The notes below the pieces were generated by a model. It was given only the letters and a program-made list of their open reading frames with translations, made no database searches and had not been told where the DNA came from. Both the position numbers and the translations under genes were made by a program. 10,872 nt of DNA from Candidatus Parcubacteria bacterium (GTDB lineage: Bacteria; Patescibacteriota; Minisyncoccia; Minisyncoccales; PEYH01), in contig JAPLYH010000036.1 of the NCBI GenBank assembly GCA_026395615.1, forward strand, positions 1 to 10,872, in the 5' to 3' direction. This document shows, piece after piece, positions 1 to 5,390 of this stretch (position 1 is the first letter of the stretch; every line of letters starts with the position of its first letter).

Positions 1-662
1 AGAATCAACCCTTCAAGCGCCTCCGTAGTCCAGCGCTGTTCTCCATCCAGGATCAAGACATGAACTGGTTTGCCATTGATCAGGCAATACCCTGGATGTT
101 CGGGCGAGTGGAGCCATTCCTCGTGCAGAGCTTCAAGCGCTTGTAGATACTCGAGGGTAATGCCACTCTCTTCGCTCCTCCCCCGAGGGTGAAGACGGTC
201 ATAGCATACCTGAGCCGGCGTTCTGACATAGACCACTAGATCAGGTTGAGCGCACCAGTTCTGCCCATTGATGAAGCCCCACATCTGGCAGTAGATCTCC
301 CATTCCTCTTCGGTCATCAGGCCGCTTTGGAAGCAGTTCTTGGCGAAGACGTGGCGGTCGCAGAAGATGGAGCGCTCAAGAACTACCATTCGATGATTGT
401 CGCACGCCAGGATTTCAGTCCAGGTTTTCGCTCGAGTGGTGAAAGCAGCGAGCTGGAATGTGAACGCCCATCGGTGGGGATCACTATAGAATAGATCCAG
501 CAGATTCACCACTTTTCCGCTCGGAAGTTGGTAGTTCTGCCATAGACTCACTGGCTCTGGAATGAACCCGAAGAGCTTTGATTCTGCCAGACTCTGGCCT
601 GTTGTGCTCTTCCCCGCTGCGATGTTTCCTTCGAACAGTATCATTGTCCGGTCATCCTCCAT
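1..662 (-). CDS. Deoxynucleoside kinase (dCK/dGK/TK2-type), C-terminus cut by window edge
   Basis: Phosphorylates deoxynucleosides with an NTP in nucleotide salvage, in the cytoplasm. The 220 visible residues show the family signatures in order: P-loop EGNIAAGKST (11-20), EPV..W (36-41), DPHRWAFTFQ (61-70), the catalytic/substrate ERS motif inside LERSIFCDRHVFAKN (95-109), PDLVVYVRTP (140-149), and the arginine-rich LID RGRSEESGITLEYL (160-173). Family members are about 210-260 residues, so only a short C-terminus is missing. The start at 662 is chosen because GGGAGG lies 5 nt upstream; an in-frame ATG at 644 is an alternative. The gene is read away from murJ and is roughly 53% GC with G/C-rich wobble positions, unlike everything after position 930. 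The signatures resemble animal and viral dNKs closely. The substrate cannot be told from sequence. The family call is firm; whether the gene belongs to this genome is uncertain. Confidence 0.9.
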   Translation of the reverse strand, partial: MEDDRTMILFEGNIAAGKSTTGQSLAESKLFGFIPEPVSLWQNYQLPSGKVVNLLDLFYSDPHRWAFTFQLAAFTTRAKTWTEILACDNHRMVVLERSIFCDRHVFAKNCFQSGLMTEEEWEIYCQMWGFINGQNWCAQPDLVVYVRTPAQVCYDRLHPRGRSEESGITLEYLQALEALHEEWLHSPEHPGYCLINGKPVHVLILDGEQRWTTEALEGLI

Positions 663-667
663 TCAAT

Positions 668-673
668 CCTCCC
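668..673 (-). promoter_or_regulatory. Strong Shine-Dalgarno of the kinase gene
   Basis: Reading the minus strand, GGGAGG is followed by ATTGA and then ATG (662-660). This near-perfect SD decides the start at 662 over the internal ATG at 644. It is the only textbook SD in front of a gene in this window. Confidence 0.7.
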
Positions 674-739
674 TTCCTCTCCAAGTATGGATTTGTGAAT
701 AGTGCAGTTTTGGACGCTTGCCAGCAGGCATTTGTCCCC

Positions 740-763
740 GATTCCGATATGTAAGATTCCGAT
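740..763. repeat. Direct repeat GATTCCGAT x2 (15-nt period), operator-like
   Basis: GATTCCGAT at 740-748 recurs at 755-763. Both copies lie in the expected initial transcribed region of the kinase gene. A partial inverted copy (ATCGGA, 805-810) lies on the other side of the candidate promoter. This could be a repressor site; no regulator is visible. Confidence 0.4.
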
Positions 764-771
764 CTAATGTA

Positions 772-800
772 ATCCTAGCCGCAACCCAATTTTCCGTCAA
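772..800 (-). promoter_or_regulatory. Candidate sigma70-type promoter of the kinase gene
   Basis: On the minus strand, TTGACG (800-795) is followed after exactly 17 nt by TAGGAT (777-772). Transcription would start near 765 and give a leader of about 100 nt to the ATG at 662. The motif ATCGGAATC occurs twice just downstream (763-755 and 748-740), and ATCGGA recurs on the opposite strand upstream of the -35 (805-810). This layout fits an operator, but that is inference. Confidence 0.45.
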
Positions 801-839
801 GTAATCGGATTGAGAACTGTATTTTAAAATTACGCCGAG

Positions 840-929
840 AATTACGCCACCCGTCATCGTAATTTCCGCAAAACGTCGGAACCCTCGTCAAATATAGAGA
901 ATTTCACTACGATGCCGGGTGGCGTAATT
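840..929. repeat. 22-nt inverted repeat with one mismatch, 46-nt spacer
   Basis: Arm 1 (840-861, beginning AATTACGCCACCCG) and arm 2 (908-929, ending CGGGTGGCGTAATT) are reverse complements over 22 nt with one mismatch. The core AATTACGCC is also repeated directly at 828-836, 12 nt before its copy in arm 1. The structure sits where composition changes from about half GC to strongly AT-rich. It is compatible with an element end, a recombination site, or a fold-back formed at an assembly join. Confidence 0.75.
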
Positions 930-975
930 TTTGAACGAAAGTTTTCCACAGGGAAAAAATTATAAAAATATAAAA

Positions 976-1030
976 ATTAGAACAAAATTAGAACAAAATT
1001 GAAATAGAATTGGAACAGGATTGAAACAGA
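976..1030. repeat. 11-bp imperfect tandem repeat, five copies
   Basis: Units start at 976, 987, 998, 1009 and 1020: ATTAGAACAAA twice (identical), then ATTGAAATAGA, ATTGGAACAGG and ATTGAAACAGA. A degenerate sixth unit may follow at 1031. The 11-bp period is close to one helical turn, so identical faces would be presented. It lies 26 nt after a DnaA-box-like site. It could be a protein-binding array, curved DNA or an unwinding element; the function is unknown. Confidence 0.75.
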
Positions 1031-1070
1031 GTTAAAAATGATAGGTGATTTGCAAATTATTTATAGGCGA

Positions 1071-1126
1071 TTGATAGATTCCTAAGTTCGAATATATTTG
1101 ATACATTATAAGTTATTTAGTATCAG
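1071..1126 (+). promoter_or_regulatory. Candidate tandem promoters for murJ
   Basis: TTGATA (1071-1076) with TATATT (1093-1098) at 16-nt spacing gives one match. TTGATA (1098-1103) with TATCAG (1121-1126) at 17 nt gives a second, weaker one. The second is covered by an inverted pair, TGATAC (1099-1104) and GTATCA (1120-1125), which could be an operator. In DNA this AT-rich, chance matches are expected. Confidence 0.3.
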
Positions 1127-1221
1127 TATAGTTATTCGCCATTTAAGTTTGTAAAAATCGCGGAAAAATACTAAAATGTTTAGATAATGCCCAGACGCAA
1201 TATTAAGTTAGAGTCATAATA

Positions 1222-2901
1222 ATGATAAAAAGAATCTTAAATTTTAAATCCAGTAATGTAACGCTTGCTGCTTTTATTTTATCATTAGCCAGTCTAGCCA
1301 GCGCTTTACTTGGTTTGTTCAGGGATCGCCTTTTAGCTGGCAGTTTTGGCGCTGGCAATGAATTAGATATTTATTATGCAGCCTTTGACCTTCCTGATTT
1401 CGTAAATATGGTTCTCATAATGGGAGCTATCTCAGCAGCGATTATTCCGGTTTTTACTTTTTATTGGGCAAAAGATAAGGAAGAAGCGAAGAGATTTTTG
1501 AGTAATCTTTTGAATTTAATGTTCGTAATTTTTGTCGTAGTTTCATTATTTTTATTTATTTTTGCCCCTCAAATCATTTCAGTAACAGCTCCTGGTTTTA
1601 TCGGAAAAAAAAGAGAAATGACAGTGCTTTTGACAAGAATTATGTTCCTAAGCCCCATTCTTCTTGGAACAAGCAATGTTTTAAGCGGAATCTTGCAGGT
1701 GTTTTCAAGATTTTTAGTCACCGCTCTTGCCCCGATAATGTATAATATTGGCATAATATTTGGGATCTTGTTTTTTGTTCCGAGAATCGGTTTGGTAGGG
1801 CTCGCCTGGGGAGTGGCGCTGGGCGCCTTTCTTCATTTAATGATTCAGCTGCCAATATTTTTCCATTTAGGATTCAAACCTAGAAAAATATTTTCTGCCT
1901 TTCACCCTGGTGTTAAAAAAGTTTTTGTTTTAATGTTACCCCGCGCTTTTGGCATAGCTGTTTCGCAAATAAATTTTATAGTAATGACAGCAATTGGCTC
2001 AACTTTAGCTGCTGGTTCAATCGCTGTTTTTAATTTAGCAAATAATCTTAGCAGAAGTTTTTTAATTCTATTAGCTGTTCCATTTTGCACGGCCGCTTTT
2101 CCTGTTTTAGCGACCGCGTTTTCTGAGGGGAAAAAGGATGAATTTTTTAAACAATTTTCTTCAAGTTTCCGTTTACTTCTTTTCTTGATTATCCCAGCAA
2201 GTTCTTTTCTTTTTATTCTTCGAGCGCAGATTGTCAGGGTAATTTATGGAACTGGAAATTTTGGTTGGTCTGACACTCGTCTTACCGGAGCTTGTCTTGC
2301 ATTGTTCGCTTTAAGTTTATTTGCTTATGGATTGGGGCTTTTACTTTCAAGAGCTTTTTATGCAGCACACAATACAAAAACTCCAACTTTAATAGGTGTG
2401 GCAACAGTGCTTCTTAATATTGTTTTATCATTTGTATTAATTGATATTTTTAAAAATTCAAATTTTCTTACAGATGCAGTAATAGGGATATTGAAATTAA
2501 AAGGGCTGGGAAATATTAGTATTATAGGATTGCCTTTGGCTTATTCAATTTCTGGAATCATACAGTTTGTTTTGCTTTATTATTTCTTACATAAGAAACT
2601 CGGAGATAGTAAACAAAAAGAAATTGCCAAAACTGCCCGTATAACGATTCTTGCAACAGTCCCGGCAATTGCTGTTACTTTTTTCTCTCTCCATCTCTTT
2701 GCTTTATTCTTTAACACTTCCACTCTTTTTGGGATTTTCATTCAGGCTGCTGTGTCAGGCTCATTGGGTTTGTTGGTGTATGCTTTAGTGGCGCTTTTAT
2801 TAAAATCAGAAGAAATGATAATGCTGAAGGATTTTTTAATGCGCTATTTAAAAAAATATAGATCAAGAGGAATAATTGAAGGGAAAAAAGAGCCATTATG
2901 A
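1222..2901 (+). CDS. murJ: Lipid II flippase MurJ (MviN family)
   Basis: Moves lipid II, the undecaprenyl-linked peptidoglycan precursor, from the inner to the outer face of the cytoplasmic membrane. The 559-residue protein is hydrophobic throughout with about 14 membrane spans, as in the MOP superfamily. Family motifs are visible: RDRLLAGSFGAGNELD (34-49) leading into the A-F-x-x-P-D signature, and LPRAFGIAVSQIN (239-251), where the arginine and Q-I-N are typical of MurJ. The C-terminus is basic and cytosolic. At 559 residues it is somewhat longer than E. coli MurJ (511). No SD precedes the ATG. Its TGA stop overlaps the lepA ATG (ATGA, 2898-2901), which suggests one transcript and translational coupling. 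It implies that this cell makes peptidoglycan. Confidence 0.95.
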   Translation: MIKRILNFKSSNVTLAAFILSLASLASALLGLFRDRLLAGSFGAGNELDIYYAAFDLPDFVNMVLIMGAISAAIIPVFTFYWAKDKEEAKRFLSNLLNLMFVIFVVVSLFLFIFAPQIISVTAPGFIGKKREMTVLLTRIMFLSPILLGTSNVLSGILQVFSRFLVTALAPIMYNIGIIFGILFFVPRIGLVGLAWGVALGAFLHLMIQLPIFFHLGFKPRKIFSAFHPGVKKVFVLMLPRAFGIAVSQINFIVMTAIGSTLAAGSIAVFNLANNLSRSFLILLAVPFCTAAFPVLATAFSEGKKDEFFKQFSSSFRLLLFLIIPASSFLFILRAQIVRVIYGTGNFGWSDTRLTGACLALFALSLFAYGLGLLLSRAFYAAHNTKTPTLIGVATVLLNIVLSFVLIDIFKNSNFLTDAVIGILKLKGLGNISIIGLPLAYSISGIIQFVLLYYFLHKKLGDSKQKEIAKTARITILATVPAIAVTFFSLHLFALFFNTSTLFGIFIQAAVSGSLGLLVYALVALLLKSEEMIMLKDFLMRYLKKYRSRGIIEGKKEPL

Positions 2902-4679
2902 TAGAGAAAATACGAAATTTTGGAATTGTTGCCCACATTGACCACGGGAAATCAACTTTAGCTGATAGATTTTTGGAATTAACCCATACTGTTGACCCGA
3001 AAAAAATGCAGCCTCAGTTTTTAGACATGATGGAACTGGAAAGGGAAAAAGGAATAACTATAAAACTTCAGCCAGTTAGGATGGAATACAAAGGATATGT
3101 TTTAAATATGATTGATACTCCAGGCCATGTTGATTTTACTTACGAAGTTTCCCGCAGTTTGGCAGCTATAGAAGGAGTAATACTTTTAGTGGATGTTTTA
3201 AAAGGCATTCAAGCCCAGACATTAATGAATTTAGAATTAGCAAGAAAAGAGGGACTTGTGATTATTCCGGTGATAAATAAAATTGATTTAATAGGGGATG
3301 ACGAGCAAAGGTTGGCGGACGTAGTAGATGAAGTTTCAAAGCTTTTGAAAGTCAATAAAGAAGATATTATAACAATTTCAGCTAAATCTGGCGCGAATGT
3401 GGAAAGAATATTGGAAACGATTATAGAAAAAGTTCCAGCTCCGAAACAGGATATAACTGCTCCATTAAGAGCATTAATTTTTGATTTTCAATATGACGCT
3501 TTCAAGGGAGTTATTGCCTATTTCCGAGTGCGGGAAGGAGTGATAAAGAAAGGAAATGAGATTTATATGATTAATTCAGCTAGTCGGGCGCAAGCAAAAG
3601 AAGTTGGCTGGTTCAAGCCCGAGCGCTCGCCCCAAGAGCAGCTCCAAAGCGGGGAAATAGGATATGCTGCTTTGGGCATCAAGGAATCAGATAAAGTAAA
3701 AATTGGAGATACGATTACTCTCTATGAGGGCTATCAAAATGTTGAGCATCTACCCGGATACAAGGAACCGAAGCCGGTGGTTTTTGTCGGTATCTTTCCA
3801 GAAAGCGCTGATGATTGGACATTATTAAGAGAAGCTCTAATGAGATTAAGATTAAACGACCCGTCTTTGAGTTTTAAACCAGAATCAAAATCCGCTCTTG
3901 GCCGAGGATTTTTATGCGGATTTTTAGGACTTTTGCACGCCGAAATCGTAATTGAACGGCTCAAAAGAGAATTTAAATTAGAATTAATGACATCCGCGCC
4001 ATCAGTTTGTTATTTATTAGGATTTGAAGGAGGCAAGGAAGAAATGATTTATTCGGTAATGGATTGGCCCGATGAGTCAAGAATAAAAAATACAAAAGAA
4101 CAATTTTGTGATTTGAAAATTATTATACCCCTAAAATTTTTAGGCAATACTTTGGAATTAATAGAACATCTCCAGCCGAATATAGATCATTTGAGCGCGG
4201 ATAAAATTCTTTTAACCTGCGAAATACCGTTTAGAGAATTGATGGCGAATTTTTATGATAAACTTAAAAGCGCTACCCAAGGATACGGGTCTATGGATTA
4301 TAATTTTTTGGATTGGAGAGAAGCGGACTTAGTAAAATTAGAAGTTTTGGTATTAGGCAATACAGAGGAAGCTCTTTCAACGGTTGTCCCCAGAAATAAA
4401 TCATTCCAAGAGGGAAGGGCAATGGTAGAAAAATTAAAAGCCATTTTTCCATCTCAATTATTTGCAGTGCCGTTGCAAGCTAGAGTTGGTGGAAATATTA
4501 TTGCCCGAGAAACGGTAAAAGCGAGAAGAAAAGATGTTACCGCTCCGCTTTATGGTGGAGATGTAACCCGCAAACGTAAACTTTTGGAAAAACAGAAAAA
4601 AGGAAAGAAAAGACGCCAAGGAAGAGCGAGTTTAAAAGTTCCTCAAGAGGTGCTTTGGAAAATGTTTAAGACAGAGTGA
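2898..4679 (+). CDS. lepA: Elongation factor 4 (LepA GTPase)
   Basis: Ribosome-binding translational GTPase that acts during initiation, stalling or back-translocation. The 593-residue length is normal. The G domain is intact: AHIDHGKST (12-20, with the catalytic-region His of HIDHGKST), GITIK switch I (52-56, Thr54), DTPGHVDF (73-80), NKID (127-130) and SAKSG (161-165). The EF4-specific C-terminal domain follows, with a lysine/arginine-rich segment and a PQEVLWKMF end. The start overlaps the murJ stop by 4 nt, so the two are co-transcribed. The residue after GITIK is Leu where many EF4s have Ala. Spacing to the next plus-strand gene is 147 nt, and that gap holds its own promoter. Confidence 0.97.
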   Translation: MIEKIRNFGIVAHIDHGKSTLADRFLELTHTVDPKKMQPQFLDMMELEREKGITIKLQPVRMEYKGYVLNMIDTPGHVDFTYEVSRSLAAIEGVILLVDVLKGIQAQTLMNLELARKEGLVIIPVINKIDLIGDDEQRLADVVDEVSKLLKVNKEDIITISAKSGANVERILETIIEKVPAPKQDITAPLRALIFDFQYDAFKGVIAYFRVREGVIKKGNEIYMINSASRAQAKEVGWFKPERSPQEQLQSGEIGYAALGIKESDKVKIGDTITLYEGYQNVEHLPGYKEPKPVVFVGIFPESADDWTLLREALMRLRLNDPSLSFKPESKSALGRGFLCGFLGLLHAEIVIERLKREFKLELMTSAPSVCYLLGFEGGKEEMIYSVMDWPDESRIKNTKEQFCDLKIIIPLKFLGNTLELIEHLQPNIDHLSADKILLTCEIPFRELMANFYDKLKSATQGYGSMDYNFLDWREADLVKLEVLVLGNTEEALSTVVPRNKSFQEGRAMVEKLKAIFPSQLFAVPLQARVGGNIIARETVKARRKDVTAPLYGGDVTRKRKLLEKQKKGKKRRQGRASLKVPQEVLWKMFKTE

Positions 4680-4684
4680 TTGAG

Positions 4685-4713
4685 TTGAAAAAAATAGGTT
4701 TTCGCAGTATTAT
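4685..4713 (+). promoter_or_regulatory. Candidate promoter of the ftsB-tRNA-prfB-ftsEX unit
   Basis: TTGAAA (4685-4690) and TATTAT (4708-4713) are separated by exactly 17 nt, and each differs from consensus by one base. It starts 6 nt after the lepA stop. Initiation near 4720 would give a leader of about 107 nt before the ftsB ATG at 4827, containing the inverted repeats at 4721-4748. Confidence 0.5.
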
Positions 4714-4817
4714 CTAAGTAGGGCAGATAATGATATGCCCAATATCATACTCAAAGTTACCAGTACAACCACTATAATCCAAACCCATCTCGTTAATCGT
4801 TTCTTATTAATCTTCAT
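4710..4817 (-). CDS. Possible 35-residue single-span membrane peptide, antisense between lepA and ftsB
   Basis: An uninterrupted minus-strand ORF from ATG 4817-4815 to TAA 4712-4710. It begins MKINKKRLTRWVW, a strongly basic N-terminus, followed by a continuous hydrophobic stretch (about residues 11-34) and a final Arg: a classic N-in single-span small membrane protein. Its ATG lies 9 nt from the divergent ftsB ATG. Only a weak purine run (AGAAG) precedes it. Against it: it lies antisense to the predicted ftsB leader and overlaps the inverted repeats. I do not recognise a family. Confidence 0.4.
   Translation of the reverse strand: MKINKKRLTRWVWIIVVVLVTLSMILGISLSALLR
4721..4748 (+). promoter_or_regulatory. 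Overlapping, mutually exclusive hairpins in the ftsB leader
   Basis: GGGCA (4721-4725) can pair with TGCCC (4736-4740). ATGATAT (4730-4736) can pair with ATATCAT (4742-4748) over a 5-nt loop. The two helices share bases and cannot form together. The second could also be a dyad operator. Both are short, so the functional meaning is speculative. Confidence 0.3.
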
Positions 4818-4826
4818 AGTACTTCT

Positions 4827-5249
4827 ATGGTAGCAAAAAAGAGGAAATATACAAAGCGTTCGGGTGAAGAAAGGGTATTGATAGGATTTTTGATATTGTT
4901 AGATGTCCTTATTATGGGTTTTCTGGTTTTTGGGAACTTGAAACTTTATTCTGAAAATAAGGAAGTTAAAAAACAATATTTGAACCTAAATCAAGAGCTT
5001 ACGTATCTGGAAAATAAAAATAAAGAATTAAAAGAATTATTTTCTTATACCAATGAGGATGATTATACAGAAGCGATTTTAAGAGAAAAAGGAATGTATC
5101 AAAAACAAGGGGAGGAAGTTGTAGTAATAACAAGAGAGAATTCACCGCAGACAGGGTCAACGCAGAGCGATAACCAAATAACAGCGGAAAGCGCTTCAGT
5201 ATGGCAGAAAATACTTGATTTCTTTGGCAGTATCTTCGGGCGGGATTAG
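4827..5249 (+). CDS. FtsB/DivIC-like septum formation initiator
   Basis: Bitopic divisome protein; FtsB/DivIC pairs with FtsL and FtsQ/DivIB by coiled coil to license septal peptidoglycan synthesis. It has a basic cytosolic tail (1-16), one membrane span (about 17-38), and a coiled coil rich in Glu, Lys, Asn and Leu (about 40-73). The family's post-coil module follows: D-Y-x-E-A-I-L-R-E-K-G-M then GEEVVVI (79-101), matching the usual Y-x-E-x-x-A-R-E-x-L-G-(x)-x-x-x-G-E form. The tail is longer than usual: a Ser/Thr/Gln linker and a terminal amphipathic WQKILDFFGSIF. No SD is seen. The stop codon TAG (5247-5249) lies inside tRNA-Gly, so the two genes share 10 nt. The family call rests on architecture and this motif. 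Confidence 0.82.
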   Translation: MVAKKRKYTKRSGEERVLIGFLILLDVLIMGFLVFGNLKLYSENKEVKKQYLNLNQELTYLENKNKELKELFSYTNEDDYTEAILREKGMYQKQGEEVVVITRENSPQTGSTQSDNQITAESASVWQKILDFFGSIFGRD

Positions 5250-5310
5250 TACAGCGGCAGTACGTGACCTTCCCAAGGTTGAGACGCGGGTTCGACTCCC
5301 GTATCCCGCT
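5240..5310 (+). tRNA. tRNA-Gly(CCC)
   Basis: 71 nt. The acceptor GCGGGAT/ATCCCGC is perfect, discriminator T5310; D-stem GTAC/GTAC; anticodon stem TGACC/GGTTG (two G-U pairs) closing loop TTCCCAA, with anticodon CCC at 5272-5274; T-arm CGGGT TCGACTC. CCA is not encoded (next bases CTG). It reads GGG. Its first 10 nt are also the last codons and stop of the FtsB-like gene, so 5' maturation would remove that stop codon from the mRNA. Confidence 0.95.
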
Positions 5311-5312
5311 CT

Positions 5313-5384
5313 GCCAGCATAGCTCAATGGTAGAGCAACTCTTCCGTAAAGAGTAGGCTGGGGGTTCAAGTCCCTCTGCTGGCT
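5313..5384 (+). tRNA. tRNA-Thr(CGT) with C at position 33
   Basis: 72 nt, 2 nt after tRNA-Gly. Acceptor GCCAGCA/TGCTGGC, discriminator T5384; D-stem GCTC/GAGC; anticodon stem ACTCT/AGAGT around loop TCCGTAA, giving anticodon CGT at 5345-5347; T-arm GGGGG TTCAAGT CCCTC. CCA is not encoded. Position 33, immediately 5' of the anticodon, is C (5344) instead of the near-universal U. All stems are fully paired, so it does not look like a decayed gene. Confidence 0.92.
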
Positions 5385-5390
5385 AAAAAA

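Larger units (their letters stand above)
663..1221. other. Gene-free spacer between kinase and murJ
   Basis: This 559-nt stretch separates two divergent genes. Its first part holds the kinase leader, promoter and inverted repeat at roughly 50% GC. From about 930 it becomes very AT-rich and holds one DnaA-box-like TTTTCCACA (942-950), the 11-bp tandem repeats and murJ promoter candidates. I see no convincing gene: the only ORF of note on the minus strand (857-663) starts upstream of the kinase promoter and is built largely from repeat sequence. Confidence 0.7.

Noticed and set aside
246..494. Plus-strand ORF of 82 codons
   Set aside because: It lies antisense within the deoxynucleoside kinase, whose minus-strand frame carries all family motifs.
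663..857. Minus-strand ORF of 64 codons ending against the kinase start
   Set aside because: Its ATG lies in the inverted repeat, upstream of the kinase promoter at 800-772, and the peptide has no domain-like features. The tight TGA-ATG spacing is notable but probably chance.
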